64,000 nt of DNA from Acidobacteriota bacterium (GTDB taxonomy: Bacteria > Acidobacteriota > Blastocatellia > Pyrinomonadales > Pyrinomonadaceae): NCBI GenBank assembly GCA_003385635.1, contig QQUY01000001.1, positions 1,155,001 to 1,219,000 on the forward strand, written 5' to 3'. Below are positions 30,418 through 40,057 of the stretch, one piece after another. Under the pieces are notes generated by a model, which saw nothing but the letters and a program-made list of their open reading frames with translations, did not search any database and was not told the origin of the DNA. The translations under genes and the position numbers were made by a program. The first letter of the stretch is position 1, and each line of letters opens with the position of its first letter.

Positions 30418-30474
30418 ATTCAAAAGACTCAACAGACTCAATAGACTCAATAGACTCAATAGACTCACCAGACT
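30418..30474 (+). repeat. Nonamer array (AGACTCAAn)
   Basis: About six 9-bp units, AGACTCAAC and AGACTCAAT, followed by degraded units ending in CCAGACTGATCC. A CGGTCGCCCTTTCCGAC stretch just before it resembles the 3' hairpin of the CGGG module. It lies in the gap between the HEAT gene and uvrB. Confidence 0.8.
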
Positions 30475-30522
30475 GATCCGGCCGCTTTCGACTTTCCGCC
30501 ATGCGAAAGCTAGAATTTTCTG

Positions 30523-32511
30523 ATGAAGTTCAAGCTGGATTCCCCTCACACTCCGACCGGAGATCAGCCGACGGCAATCGGGGAGATAGTCGAGAATCTC
30601 GATTCAGGTATAAAAGATCAGGTACTTTTGGGTATAACGGGTTCGGGAAAGACATACACGATCGCGAATGTGATCGAGCGGACCCAAAGGCCGACACTCG
30701 TTATCGCCCACAACAAGACACTCGCCGCCCAGCTTTACCAGGAGTTCCGCTCGTTCTTTCCGGAGAATTCGGTCGAGTACTTTGTCTCGTATTACGACTA
30801 TTATCAGCCAGAAGCCTATGTCCCGGCCTCCGATCTTTATATCGAAAAAGAAGCGACGATAAATGACGAGATCGACCGTCTGCGGCTGTCTGCTACACGG
30901 GCCCTTTTCGAAAGACGCGATGTCATCGTGGTCGCATCGGTTTCTTGCATCTATGGGCTCGGTGATCCGGATGCCTATTACGGAATGCTCTTGTTTGTGG
31001 AGCCGGGTCAGGCGATCACCCGCGACGAGCTTCTCAAGAAGCTAGTGGAACTTCAGTACGAACGCACCGAAGTTGTTTTCGACCGGGGGAACTTCAGAGT
31101 TAGGGGTGATATCGTCGAGGTCTACCCGAGCTATCAGGATCAGGCATACCGGATCGAACTTTGGGGAGATGAGATTGATGGCGTTTACTCGATCGATCCG
31201 CTCCTTGGCGAGGTTCTGGAAAAACACGAGAGCCGCGTCCCCATCTATCCGAAGACCCACTACGTCATGTCCAAGCCCACGATCCAGAAAGCCGTGCGGT
31301 CGATAAAGGAAGAACTTGTATGGTGGGAAGAAGAACTCATCAAACAGGGAAAGCTGGTCGAATCCCAGAGACTTCATCAAAGGACGATGTACGACCTCGA
31401 AATGATGAAAGAGATGGGTTTCTGCCGCGGTATTGAGAACTATTCCCGCCACCTTACGGGGAAGAAACCTGGTGAACCGCCCCCGACCTTGCTTCATTAT
31501 CTTCCCGAGGATGCGCTGATCGTGATCGACGAATCTCATCAGACGATTCCTCAGCTCGGAGCAATGTTCAAAGGCGACCAGTCGAGGAAGGGGACACTCG
31601 TCGATTACGGATTCAGGCTTCCGTCCGCAAAAGACAACAGGCCGCTGAATTTTGAGGAATTTCAGTCGATGATCGGGCAGACCGTCTACGTTTCGGCGAC
31701 TCCCGGCGATTTCGAGCTTTCAAGAACAGAAGGCGAGTTCATCGAGCAGATAATCAGGCCGACCGGACTTATAGATCCCAGGATCGAGGTGCGACCTGTT
31801 AAGGGGCAGATCGACGATCTTCTTGAAGAGTGCCGGGTCCGCGCGGAGCGAAACGAACGCGTTCTCGTTACAACTCTCACAAAACGGATGGCGGAAAACC
31901 TGTCCGAGTATTTTGCAGAGGTCGGAGTGAAGGTCACATATCTTCATTCGGACATCGATACGCTCGAGAGGATCAAGATCCTTCGCGACCTGCGCCGCGG
32001 CGAGTTCGACGTCCTTGTGGGTATCAACCTGCTTCGCGAAGGGCTCGATCTTCCCGAGGTCTCACTCGTCGCGATCCTCGACGCTGACAAGGAAGGGTTT
32101 TTGAGGTCAGAGAGGAGCCTTATCCAGACGATGGGAAGAGCTGCTCGAAATGCCGATGGGATGGCGATCCTGTACGCCGACAAGATCACGGATTCGATGA
32201 AGGCGGCGATGGAAGAGACGAACCGCCGAAGGGAGATCCAGCAGGCGTATAATGAGGAACACGGCATAACACCGAGGACTATCGTGAAGCCGGTCGAGGC
32301 AACGCTTGTGACCGCCTACGAAGCGGATTATTTTAAGGTCCCTCTTGAGCTTGAAAAGTACGAAGAGTACTCACCCAAACAGCTTCGCGCGCTTATCGAA
32401 AGCCTTGAGAACGATATGCGCGCCGCGGCCAAAGAGATGAAGTTCGAGCAGGCGGCGGAATACAGGGACAAGATCAAGTACCTCAGAGACAGGGAACTAC
32501 AAATACGCTGA
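30523..32511 (+). CDS. uvrB: Excinuclease ABC subunit B
   Basis: A 662-residue helicase-like subunit of nucleotide excision repair that verifies lesions after UvrA loading. Walker A is GITGSGKT (residues 37-44), the damage-probing beta-hairpin region is [16 protein letters not shown], and DEXH-type DESHQ is followed by later motifs including [13 protein letters not shown] and [12 protein letters not shown]. The C-terminal UVR motif ([17 protein letters not shown]) that binds UvrC is present. Full length and intact. It is followed 23 bases later by the FAD oxidase gene. Confidence 0.98.
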   Translation: MKFKLDSPHTPTGDQPTAIGEIVENLDSGIKDQVLLGITGSGKTYTIANVIERTQRPTLVIAHNKTLAAQLYQEFRSFFPENSVEYFVSYYDYYQPEAYVPASDLYIEKEATINDEIDRLRLSATRALFERRDVIVVASVSCIYGLGDPDAYYGMLLFVEPGQAITRDELLKKLVELQYERTEVVFDRGNFRVRGDIVEVYPSYQDQAYRIELWGDEIDGVYSIDPLLGEVLEKHESRVPIYPKTHYVMSKPTIQKAVRSIKEELVWWEEELIKQGKLVESQRLHQRTMYDLEMMKEMGFCRGIENYSRHLTGKKPGEPPPTLLHYLPEDALIVIDESHQTIPQLGAMFKGDQSRKGTLVDYGFRLPSAKDNRPLNFEEFQSMIGQTVYVSATPGDFELSRTEGEFIEQIIRPTGLIDPRIEVRPVKGQIDDLLEECRVRAERNERVLVTTLTKRMAENLSEYFAEVGVKVTYLHSDIDTLERIKILRDLRRGEFDVLVGINLLREGLDLPEVSLVAILDADKEGFLRSERSLIQTMGRAARNADGMAILYADKITDSMKAAMEETNRRREIQQAYNEEHGITPRTIVKPVEATLVTAYEADYFKVPLELEKYEEYSPKQLRALIESLENDMRAAAKEMKFEQAAEYRDKIKYLRDRELQIR

Positions 32512-32533
32512 GAAAGCGGATCGATCGTACAAG

Positions 32534-34009
32534 ATGATCACGAAAACGGATGCAAACGAGCTTCAGGACTATCTGGCGGACGCTAGCAACATTGCTGGCG
32601 GCAATGCGGATCGGCTTTTGATCCCTGAGACACGCGATGAGGTCGCTAACGCCGTTGGAGCATCGGAAGGAAGGATCACGATTAGCGGCGCTAGGACAGG
32701 CACCGTGGGAGGTGCAGTTCCGGATGGCGGAACGTTGATCTCGCTTGAGAAGCTGGACCAGATTCTCTCGATAAACAAAGAGCGCCGTTCGGTAACGGTC
32801 GGGGCAGGCGTGCTGCTTGCAGACCTTCAGAAAGCAGTCCAGTCCGAAGGACTCTACTATCCGCCGGACCCTACAGAATGGAGCTGTCAGATGGGCGGCA
32901 CAGTGGCGACAAATGCTAGCGGAGCAAGAAGCTTCAAATACGGATCCACGCGTGATTTTGTGAAACGCATCGAGGTCGTGCTTGCAAACGGCGACGATCT
33001 TACGGTCAGAAGGGGGAACATACTGTCGAATGAAGGTCGGATTGCCTTCAAGACAAATTCAGGAACGAAGATTTCAGCAAAGCTTCCGACCTACTCAAAG
33101 CCGTCCGTCAGAAAAGATGCGTGTGGCTACTTTGCGGGAGAACGTGTCGACCTCATAGACCTGTTCATCGGGAGCGAAGGCACATTGGGAATCATCACGG
33201 AGGTTGAACTGGCCCTTGTCAAGAAGCCTGAAGGATCGTTCTCTGGAATTGTGTTCTTTCCGGAACACGATGACCTCCTGGGGTTTGTAGAAGCCGTTCG
33301 TGACGAGTCATTCCGGAATCGAAGAGACGGATCGGAAGGTATCGACGCGACTTTCGTCGAGTACTTCGATCCTAACTCGATCGCCTTGATCTCCGAGAAG
33401 TTCTCCGAGGCGCCCGATGGTTTTGCGGGCGCGGTTTTCTTCGAGCAGGAGACTACAGAAGAAAGCGAAGAAGAACTTCTGGAAGCCTGGACCGCATTGT
33501 TCGAGAGATTTAATGCGGCTGTGGAGGAGTCCTGGTTCGCGGTCAGCGAAGAGGATCTCGAAAAGATGAAGGAGTTTCGCCACGCCTTGCCGGTAACAGT
33601 CAATGAACGGGTCGTAAGGAACAAACAACGCAAAATTGGGACAGACATGGCCGTTCCGGATAAGAACTTCCGGTCATTTCTGGGTTTTTGCAGGGCTAAG
33701 CTGGAAGAAAGCGGCATCGAGAACGTGACTTTCGGACACATTGGCGACTGCCATCTTCATATCAATCTGCTTCCGGTTGACGATGAAGAAGCAAATAGGG
33801 CAAGCAACCTCTATGGCCGATTCGTTGCGCAATCGATCATGCTCGGCGGTACTGTCAGCGCCGAACACGGTATAGGTAAACTCAAATCGAAATACCTCTA
33901 CGTGATGTACGGCGAACGCTACCTAAATGAAATGGCGGAGCTGAAGAAGGCGTTCGATCCGGACGTCCGGCTCGGTTTCGGCAATATGATCGACGAAAGA
34001 TTTTTGTGA
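32534..34009 (+). CDS. FAD-linked oxidase, D-lactate/glycolate dehydrogenase type
   Basis: A 491-residue flavoenzyme. The N-terminal FAD-binding PCMH domain shows ISGARTGTVGGAVPDGGTLISL and the flavin-binding MGGTVATNASGARSFKYGSTRDFV, and FIGSEGTLGIITEVEL is conserved. The C-terminal FAD-oxidase_C domain has GHIGDCHLHINLLP and TVSAEHGIGKLK, the usual metal/substrate His residues. Family members oxidise D-lactate, glycolate or D-2-hydroxyglutarate; exact substrate is not decidable. D-lactate is worth noting because MurQ, encoded about 5 kb away, releases D-lactate. Confidence 0.87.
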   Translation: MITKTDANELQDYLADASNIAGGNADRLLIPETRDEVANAVGASEGRITISGARTGTVGGAVPDGGTLISLEKLDQILSINKERRSVTVGAGVLLADLQKAVQSEGLYYPPDPTEWSCQMGGTVATNASGARSFKYGSTRDFVKRIEVVLANGDDLTVRRGNILSNEGRIAFKTNSGTKISAKLPTYSKPSVRKDACGYFAGERVDLIDLFIGSEGTLGIITEVELALVKKPEGSFSGIVFFPEHDDLLGFVEAVRDESFRNRRDGSEGIDATFVEYFDPNSIALISEKFSEAPDGFAGAVFFEQETTEESEEELLEAWTALFERFNAAVEESWFAVSEEDLEKMKEFRHALPVTVNERVVRNKQRKIGTDMAVPDKNFRSFLGFCRAKLEESGIENVTFGHIGDCHLHINLLPVDDEEANRASNLYGRFVAQSIMLGGTVSAEHGIGKLKSKYLYVMYGERYLNEMAELKKAFDPDVRLGFGNMIDERFL

Positions 34010-34030
34010 GGTGAGGATAGTGAACGGAAA

Positions 34031-34155
<125 letters not shown>

Positions 34156-34241
34156 CGATCCGAACTTCTCCATGTATAATGACGTTCAAGCTTTTCAATA
34201 GGGGCGTTGTCTCGCCTGCAAAAACCAATCCGGAGAATAAT

Positions 34242-34646
34242 ATGAAAAACAGATTCGGCTCTCTTGCGGTACTCCTTCTACTTCTAGCGCTTGTCCTTGG
34301 CTGTAATTTCGGAAGCCTTACCGGATCGGGGGATTCTGAATCCGGAAGCGGGGATTCGTCGTCGTCGTCATCTGAGTCTTCGGAAACCAGCTCCAGTTCT
34401 GACGGTGACCTTGTGGAAGTCGGAATCCCGGAATGTGATGAACTTGCAACATACATCAACGACAGAGCTGAAACGATCGGAGAAGAATCGATAGTCGTGC
34501 GTGGTATCGTGGAAATGTACAAACAGACGATCTTTAGCGGGCTGAAAGAGAGCGTCGAGAAGATGGACGACAAGCAGAAGGAGCAGATGGCCGAGAACTG
34601 CAAGAAGTCCCTTGAGAACTTAAAGAAACAAATGGAAGACAAGTAG
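34242..34646 (+). CDS. Small Ser/Asp-rich lipoprotein
   Basis: A 134-residue lipoprotein when started at the ATG at 34242 (GGAG at 34232-34235). The signal peptide is followed by a lipobox LVLGC, then a long low-complexity Gly/Ser/Asp/Glu linker (about residues 24-55), and a helical C-terminal domain with PECDELATYIND and a Lys-rich end. One conserved-looking Cys lies in the domain (PECDE) and another in AENCKKS; they may form a disulfide. The upstream open frame to 34179 has no RBS. The family was not recognised. Confidence 0.75.
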   Translation: MKNRFGSLAVLLLLLALVLGCNFGSLTGSGDSESGSGDSSSSSSESSETSSSSDGDLVEVGIPECDELATYINDRAETIGEESIVVRGIVEMYKQTIFSGLKESVEKMDDKQKEQMAENCKKSLENLKKQMEDK

Positions 34647-34668
34647 CGGCATAACTACTCTGGTTTCC

Positions 34669-34700
34669 GGGCGTCGCGGTTTCGCGGCGCCCTTTGTGTT
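34669..34700 (+). terminator. Probable terminator
   Basis: GGGCGTCGC-GGTTTC-GCGGCGCCC has one mismatch in a 9-bp stem and is followed by TTTGTGTTTGTG. It ends the lipoprotein gene. Confidence 0.7.
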
Positions 34701-34771
34701 TGTGTGACGGGACTCCCGACTATAGAATTGTGCTTCTTGTGAGGGGAAGTTCCTACCGGAGTATCAACAAA

Positions 34772-35464
34772 ATGGTGAAAGCGATCCTGATGGATTTTAA
34801 TGGCGTCGTCATCGATGACGAACCGATTCAGATGCAGGCATATTCGGAAGTCTTTAAGGCCGACGGTATAGACCTTTCGGAAGAGATGTATTACGACTGC
34901 CTGGGTATGAACGACCGCAGTTTTGTGCGGGCGATAGCTTCGAAAGCAGGCGTGGAGTTTGCGGATGAAAAAGTAGCTGAGGTCGTCGAGGCGAAATCCG
35001 ATGCGTGGCGTGCAGTGATGGAAAAGGGAATTCCGCTGTTCGATGGAGTCGAAGACTTCATCAAGCGTATGAGCAACAGCTTCGAAGTTGGCTTAGTGAG
35101 CATGGCGCGTAGGAAGGAGATCGACCACATATTCGATATGACAGGATTGGGCGGCTATTTTTCAGCCGTGGTCACAGCCGACGATATAGCTTCAACGAAG
35201 CCGGATCCGGAATGCTATCGATCCGGTTTTCGAATGATAGATGCGGCACATACTTCCAGAAACGGCTATCCTCTGGTCAGAAGAGGCTGTGTGGTGATAG
35301 AGGATTCGCCTCCCGGAATTCAGTCTGCAAAAGGCGCCAGGCTCAAGGCCCTGGGGATAACGAACACCGTCGCCGAGGAAAAATTAAGGGAAGCTGGTGC
35401 CGATGCGGTAACAGACAGCTTGAGAGACTGGACCGCTGAAAGTTTTCGAAGGGTATTCGGGTAA
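34772..35464 (+). CDS. HAD-superfamily hydrolase (phosphoglycolate/beta-phosphoglucomutase-like)
   Basis: A 230-residue protein. HAD motif I is MDFNGVVIDDE, where the second Asp of the usual DxD is replaced by Asn (D-x-N), and motif III/IV are TKPDPECY and IEDSPPGIQSAKGA. A helical cap sits between residues 20 and 85. Substitution of the acid/base Asp by Asn is uncommon for a phosphatase and may change the reaction. The ATG at 34772 is preferred over the upstream frame start at 34694, since KAILMDFNG should begin the fold. It precedes the helical-repeat gene by 27 bases. Confidence 0.82.
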   Translation: MVKAILMDFNGVVIDDEPIQMQAYSEVFKADGIDLSEEMYYDCLGMNDRSFVRAIASKAGVEFADEKVAEVVEAKSDAWRAVMEKGIPLFDGVEDFIKRMSNSFEVGLVSMARRKEIDHIFDMTGLGGYFSAVVTADDIASTKPDPECYRSGFRMIDAAHTSRNGYPLVRRGCVVIEDSPPGIQSAKGARLKALGITNTVAEEKLREAGADAVTDSLRDWTAESFRRVFG

Positions 35465-35491
35465 TCAGGACAGGTTGGTAATTCAAAGACT

Positions 35492-36988
35492 ATGGTTGAA
35501 GAAGTATTTCTGGACACGGCGGGCGAGAACATAATCTCGTGCGCCGTCTTTCTTGCAGACAACATTAAGAGCGGAGAAGCACGCGCGGCCGCACTTGAGC
35601 CGATTATCGGGAGGTTTCTCGAAAAGGGGGACGTCGATTCGGCGGCTTTGTATGCCGACAACATTGGAGATCCGTTTCTTCGGGACAGAATGCTGATTCG
35701 CGTGGTCGCGAAATGCGTGGAACTCAATGATGAAGAGTACGGTAGGCAGCTGATAGATGCGATAGAGGAAGACCGCGCCAGGTCCACGGCCCTGGAGACG
35801 TTTGCGCTTCAGAAAGCCGCGAAGGGCGATTTTGATGAGGCCATCTCGATCGCGGATGATTTGGAGCATTCATCGGAGGCCTATTCCGGGATCGCGGTAA
35901 ACTACGCTGCCAGAGGGCAGGAAGAGAAAGCTTTAGAGATCTTGAAGGAAGTGGACTTCTACAGTTCGAAGATAGACGCGCTAACCGAGATTTCCGCACT
36001 CTACAACCGCAGCGGGAAAACCGAAGAAGCTGTAAGAATGCTTGAACGGGCTCTAGAAGGATGCGTCGAGATTGAGTTTGAGGAAGACCGGATACGAGCT
36101 TACGACAAGATCGCGGCGATGCTCGTCGATGTAGAGAGAAGGGATATCGCTCTGCAGGCTTTGGAAAAGGCAAGACAGCTTGCGGAGAGAATAGACGGAG
36201 CCCACAGGGACGGCGTGCTCGGAAACATTTCGGTCGGCTTTCTTGCGGCAGGAAGCGTCGATCTCGCTGACAGGACCCTTGACCTTGTGGCTGACAAAAC
36301 CCAGTTGGCTTCGGCCCTTGTTGGGTTTTCGAGGCTTTATCTGGAAGAAGGCGACGAGGAAGAAGCGTCTGAGGCGATCGAGGAGGCCTACGCTATTCTG
36401 CAGTCTGAAGGAGACAAGGAGATCCGCAGTTCCAAGGCGCGGTTTCAGGTGTTTAATGCAATAGCAGTACAATTTGCGCGCGTCGGGAAGTTCGAAAGGG
36501 CAATGGAGATCGCCCAGTCGAATCCTGATCCGGCACTTGTGAAAAGCGCCCTTGTGAATATCTCGCAGGTCTGTGTCCTTCAGGGCGAGGATGATCTGGC
36601 ACGCCAAGCAATAGGGTCGCTGACCGACGAGGCTGAAAGGGTAGCGGCACTGCTGCAGATCAGCGATGCAAAAAACTCGCTGGATGCCAAAGACGAGGCG
36701 CTTGAAGTAGTGGTCGAGGCTGAAGAACTAGCAGATTCGGTACCTCAACAGATGCTTCGAGCCGAGATCCTCACGGAAGTGGCTAAGAGGTACGAGTATT
36801 ACGGAGACAGCGAAAAGGGACGCGCCTGCGCTTCTCATTGTCTTGCAGCTGTCCCCGACATTCTCGGCGGAGGAAACAGGGCGGCAGCCTTATGCGATCT
36901 TTCTGAAGTTTTCGACAAGTATGGCTACGAAGTTTCGGCTGACGATAGGCGCGTGTTGGAAGACGTGATCAAGCTGACGCTGGCGTGA
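35492..36988 (+). CDS. TPR-like alpha-helical repeat protein
   Basis: A 498-residue soluble protein made almost entirely of amphipathic helix pairs, with recurring words such as AAKGDFDEAISIADDL, AARGQEEKALEILKEV, GKTEEAVRMLERAL and GEDDLARQAIGSL, spaced about 33-36 residues. This is the TPR/Sel1-like solenoid pattern. No enzymatic domain, signal peptide or membrane helix is seen. It is acidic. The preceding HAD hydrolase is 27 bases upstream on the same strand, so the two may be co-expressed. The partners are unknown. Confidence 0.8.
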   Translation: MVEEVFLDTAGENIISCAVFLADNIKSGEARAAALEPIIGRFLEKGDVDSAALYADNIGDPFLRDRMLIRVVAKCVELNDEEYGRQLIDAIEEDRARSTALETFALQKAAKGDFDEAISIADDLEHSSEAYSGIAVNYAARGQEEKALEILKEVDFYSSKIDALTEISALYNRSGKTEEAVRMLERALEGCVEIEFEEDRIRAYDKIAAMLVDVERRDIALQALEKARQLAERIDGAHRDGVLGNISVGFLAAGSVDLADRTLDLVADKTQLASALVGFSRLYLEEGDEEEASEAIEEAYAILQSEGDKEIRSSKARFQVFNAIAVQFARVGKFERAMEIAQSNPDPALVKSALVNISQVCVLQGEDDLARQAIGSLTDEAERVAALLQISDAKNSLDAKDEALEVVVEAEELADSVPQQMLRAEILTEVAKRYEYYGDSEKGRACASHCLAAVPDILGGGNRAAALCDLSEVFDKYGYEVSADDRRVLEDVIKLTLA

Positions 36989-37083
<95 letters not shown>

Positions 37084-37128
37084 ACGCTTCGTATAGAGTA
37101 TCTGGCAACACGAGTATATGGTCCGAGT

Positions 37129-37184
37129 CCCGGAGGGACGGGTAGAAGTTAGCCCCGGGCCAGCCGCAGGCGCAGCCCGGGGTA
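37129..37184 (-). repeat. CGGG-hairpin module, copy c
   Basis: Reverse-strand copy with CCCGGAGGGACGGG, then TTAGCCCCGGGCCAGCCGCAGG and CGCAGCCCGGGGTAC. Seen from its own strand it is followed by the heptamer array, as at 58290. The rest of 37185-37406 contains CGCGGAGCGGCGG and AT-rich GTTCAAAGTTCAAGGTTCAAG words but no gene. Confidence 0.7.
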
Positions 37185-37406
37185 CGAGGTCCCATTAACC
37201 CTTCTTAGCCGCGGAGCGGCGGAAGATAGGCGGAAACGCGACCCCTCCGTTCTGCAGTTCCGAGTCTCGAGTTCCGGATTCCGAGAAAGAGTTCAAAGTT
37301 CAAGGTTCAAGACTCAAGTGAGGCGAGAGGTTAAATGAGCGGAGACGGGAGATCGGAAACCGGCTCTTACTTCAATTCTCCATTCCCAATTTTCAATCGT
37401 CAATTC

Positions 37407-38813
37407 TCAGACCTCATTCCTCAACAGGTCCTTATATTCGTCCCGTTTTCGAGCCAGGCTGATATTCCCGTCAGAGCCGATCATAACGACCGCTGGCAGC
37501 GGCCTTCCGTTGTACGGGAACATTTGCGCGATCGAGTACGCGCCGCAATTCAGCAGCGCAAGAAGGTCGGATTGCCCAATGCCTTCCGGCAGAAGCCTGT
37601 GATCCGGAAGCCGCTTCCCGCCTTCGATATCAAAATAGACGTCTCCGCCATCGCACAAAGGCCCGGCAAGCCTGTAGGGAGTATCGTGCGCCTCGGACGC
37701 TCTCGCTGCTGCGACGATGTGGTAGTACCACTTATACGTTTCCATCGACAGAAGAATGTTGAAGCCCGCATCGGTTAGGAGCCATCTGTCCGGAGTCGTG
37801 TCCGGGCCGGCGGGGCGGGTTTTGGTATGCCTGATTGTCGTCAGGCATATGCCAGCATCGGCGATGATGCTTCGTCCGGGTTCAGTCACAAGCTCCACAT
37901 CCGAAAGCAGGTCATCGAATCCCTCACTCTCCGCTTTTTCAAGCACTCTCTTCCAGCCGTCCCTCAACGCGCTTGAACGATCAAAATTTGCGGAGAACAA
38001 TGCAGCCTGCGCTCCGTTCAGCATCGAGCTGTGAGATCTGTCGCGCAGATAGTTGACCGGAAAGCCGCCCCCGATGTTGAAATGCTCAAGCTTGGTTCCG
38101 GTCTTCTCGAAGATAGTACGAGCCTCACGATACAAAGCTTCAAGCGCCCTTGCATAAGGTTCCGGAGACGGATTCTGCGAGCCGAGATGGATGTGTATCC
38201 CTTTCAGGCGAATAGGTCCCACGGGATCTTTCCAGCGCCCGAATGCAGCGACTGCTTCATCAGGCATCATCCCGAATTTAGAGGTCAACAACGCGGTCTG
38301 AAGCCCGTGAAGAGTGTCGGTGCGGATCTCAGGGACGAGCCTTAGCGATACATTGGCCGGCTTGCCGACCGCTGAAGCGACCTGTTCGATCAACTCTATC
38401 TCGGATACCGAATCCGCCTGGATCGAATAGATCCCGGCCTCGATCGCTTCACGTATCTCCCGCTCATCCTTGCTTGTTCCATTGAAAATGATCTGAGAGG
38501 GCTCAAAGCCGGCGTGAAGCGCCTTGAAGAGTTCACCTCCGGAGTTTACTTCGATATCGCCTCCGGCCTCGTTGACGGCCCTAAGGACTGCGAGATTCGA
38601 ATTCGCTTTTGAGGCGTAGCAGACTTTGATCTTCGGGCCCCCGTCATCCGAGGCAGAAATCAAATTTTGTATGTTCTCCGAGATCCTGCGCTCGCTGAAC
38701 ACAAATAAAGGAGTTCCAAACTCGTCTGCGAGGTCGGAAGAGCGAACGCCATCGATCAAAAGGTCGTCGCCCTTCGCCGTAAGGAATCCGTCGATCTCCC
38801 AGTCAAAACGCAT
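37407..38813 (-). CDS. lysA: Diaminopimelate decarboxylase-like PLP enzyme
   Basis: A 468-residue fold-III PLP decarboxylase. The N-terminal barrel has the PLP Lys in KVCYASKANSN, the HIHLGSQ motif and the glycine-rich phosphate loop FNIGGGFP. The substrate/cofactor EPGRS motif is present, and the catalytic Cys is in PLCDGGDVYFD, which suits diaminopimelate decarboxylase (CxSxD-like) better than ornithine decarboxylase. It converts meso-diaminopimelate to lysine. It lies just beyond murQ on the same strand across a repeat-rich 344-base gap, so biosynthetic lysA is the simplest view, but use of diaminopimelate from cell-wall peptides is possible. Confidence 0.87.
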   Translation of the reverse strand: MRFDWEIDGFLTAKGDDLLIDGVRSSDLADEFGTPLFVFSERRISENIQNLISASDDGGPKIKVCYASKANSNLAVLRAVNEAGGDIEVNSGGELFKALHAGFEPSQIIFNGTSKDEREIREAIEAGIYSIQADSVSEIELIEQVASAVGKPANVSLRLVPEIRTDTLHGLQTALLTSKFGMMPDEAVAAFGRWKDPVGPIRLKGIHIHLGSQNPSPEPYARALEALYREARTIFEKTGTKLEHFNIGGGFPVNYLRDRSHSSMLNGAQAALFSANFDRSSALRDGWKRVLEKAESEGFDDLLSDVELVTEPGRSIIADAGICLTTIRHTKTRPAGPDTTPDRWLLTDAGFNILLSMETYKWYYHIVAAARASEAHDTPYRLAGPLCDGGDVYFDIEGGKRLPDHRLLPEGIGQSDLLALLNCGAYSIAQMFPYNGRPLPAVVMIGSDGNISLARKRDEYKDLLRNEV

Positions 38814-38959
38814 TCGAGTATCTCACCACACGGGACATTGAAACTCAACGGCCGGAAGGCGAGTCGGAATTCTTGTACAGCCATACCGGAGTTGCTTCTT
38901 AAGGCGATTGCCGAATCCAGAAATTTCTTTATGCAAGAATCCCCTCGCGGGTTAGAAGG

Positions 38960-39125
38960 TCACCGCGGCTCCGCCGCCTTGCTGTGCGGCAAGCCTGTGG
39001 CTTGCCGTCGAACAGCCGACTGTCTTTTCCGCGGAGGCTTAGCCTCCGCGGGCACGGTTCGTTGGAATTCTTCACGGAAAGGCGAGCCTTTCCGCACAGC
39101 ACTGCGGCAGAGCCGCCAGAGTGAA
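38960..39125. repeat. Cluster of GC-rich palindromes between lysA and murQ
   Basis: Inverted words include GCGGCAAGCCTGTGGCTTGCCG, CCGCGGAGGCTTAGCCTCCGCGG and GGAAAGGCGAGCCTTTCC, ending in CGGCAGAGCCGCC. A CGGCAGAGCCGC word also occurs at about 10410. No gene is visible in 38814-39157. Confidence 0.65.
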
Positions 39126-39157
39126 TGGGTCAAGTGAAACTGCTTTCTGGTAAATAG

Positions 39158-40057
39158 CTATTCTCCGCTTCGGAGGATGTCGAGCGCCTTTTCGATCACA
39201 CCGCCTGATTCTTTAAGTGCATCGCGAGACGTCGCAAGATCGGCGCCTGATCTCGCCGACACGATCGCCGTCCTGAGGTCGCCGCCGCAATCCGAGATCA
39301 GGCGTTCAGAATCGGCGTCGGATAGACCGCACTCTGTTGTCAGCAGGCGAACTGCTCTAGCCCGGAGTTTGGCGTTTGACGCGGATAGGTTGGTCATCAG
39401 GTTTCCCGTTGTGTACCCGAGTTTCACCATTACCATGGTCGAAATCATATTCAGGACCATCTTCTGGGCAGTTCCGGCCTTAAGCCGCGTCGAGCCGGCG
39501 ATCACCTCAGGCCCCACTTCAACGCACACCGAAGAATCCGCTAATTCATTAAGCCTTCCGTCGGAGGAACAAGTCACAGCCGCTGTATAACAACCGATGT
39601 TTCTCGCAAATTCTGCGGCAGCGGCGACATAAGGTGTGTCGCCCGAAGCAGATATGCAAACTACCGTATCGATGTCATCCAAGGCCACGGAATTGAGATC
39701 CTTCACGGCCGCGCTTGCGTCATCCTCTGCCCCTTCGGACGCCGACACGATCGCATTCGCTCCGCCTGCGATGACGCCGATCACCCTACCGGGCTCAACT
39801 CCGAATGTTGGAGGGATCTCTGACGCATCCAGAATTCCGAGACGACCACTGGTTCCCGCTCCGACATAGACCAGACGTCCGCCTTCGCGCATCCTTTCGG
39901 CGCATTCATCGACGACAGTAGCGATCACGGGGATCATTTCTGCTACGGCAGCCGCGACGGTCTGGTCTTCGGCATTAAACACCCGCAACGCGGCTTCGGT
40001 AGACAGGCTGTCGATGTCTTTTGACTTGAGGTTCCTGTGTTCCGTGATTTTCGTCAT
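39158..40057 (-). CDS. murQ: N-acetylmuramic acid 6-phosphate etherase
   Basis: A 299-residue SIS-domain lyase that splits MurNAc-6-phosphate into GlcNAc-6-phosphate and D-lactate. The family signature is complete: VYVGAGTSGRLGILDASEIPPTFG with the catalytic Glu80, and SEGAEDD with Glu111 (equivalent by alignment to Glu83 and Glu114 of E. coli MurQ). The C-terminal DxxDAERLI-like helix end is present. The ATG overlaps the stop of the kinase gene (ATGA), so the two are translationally coupled. This is the diagnostic gene for MurNAc catabolism in the window. Confidence 0.97.
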   Translation of the reverse strand: MTKITEHRNLKSKDIDSLSTEAALRVFNAEDQTVAAAVAEMIPVIATVVDECAERMREGGRLVYVGAGTSGRLGILDASEIPPTFGVEPGRVIGVIAGGANAIVSASEGAEDDASAAVKDLNSVALDDIDTVVCISASGDTPYVAAAAEFARNIGCYTAAVTCSSDGRLNELADSSVCVEVGPEVIAGSTRLKAGTAQKMVLNMISTMVMVKLGYTTGNLMTNLSASNAKLRARAVRLLTTECGLSDADSERLISDCGGDLRTAIVSARSGADLATSRDALKESGGVIEKALDILRSGE

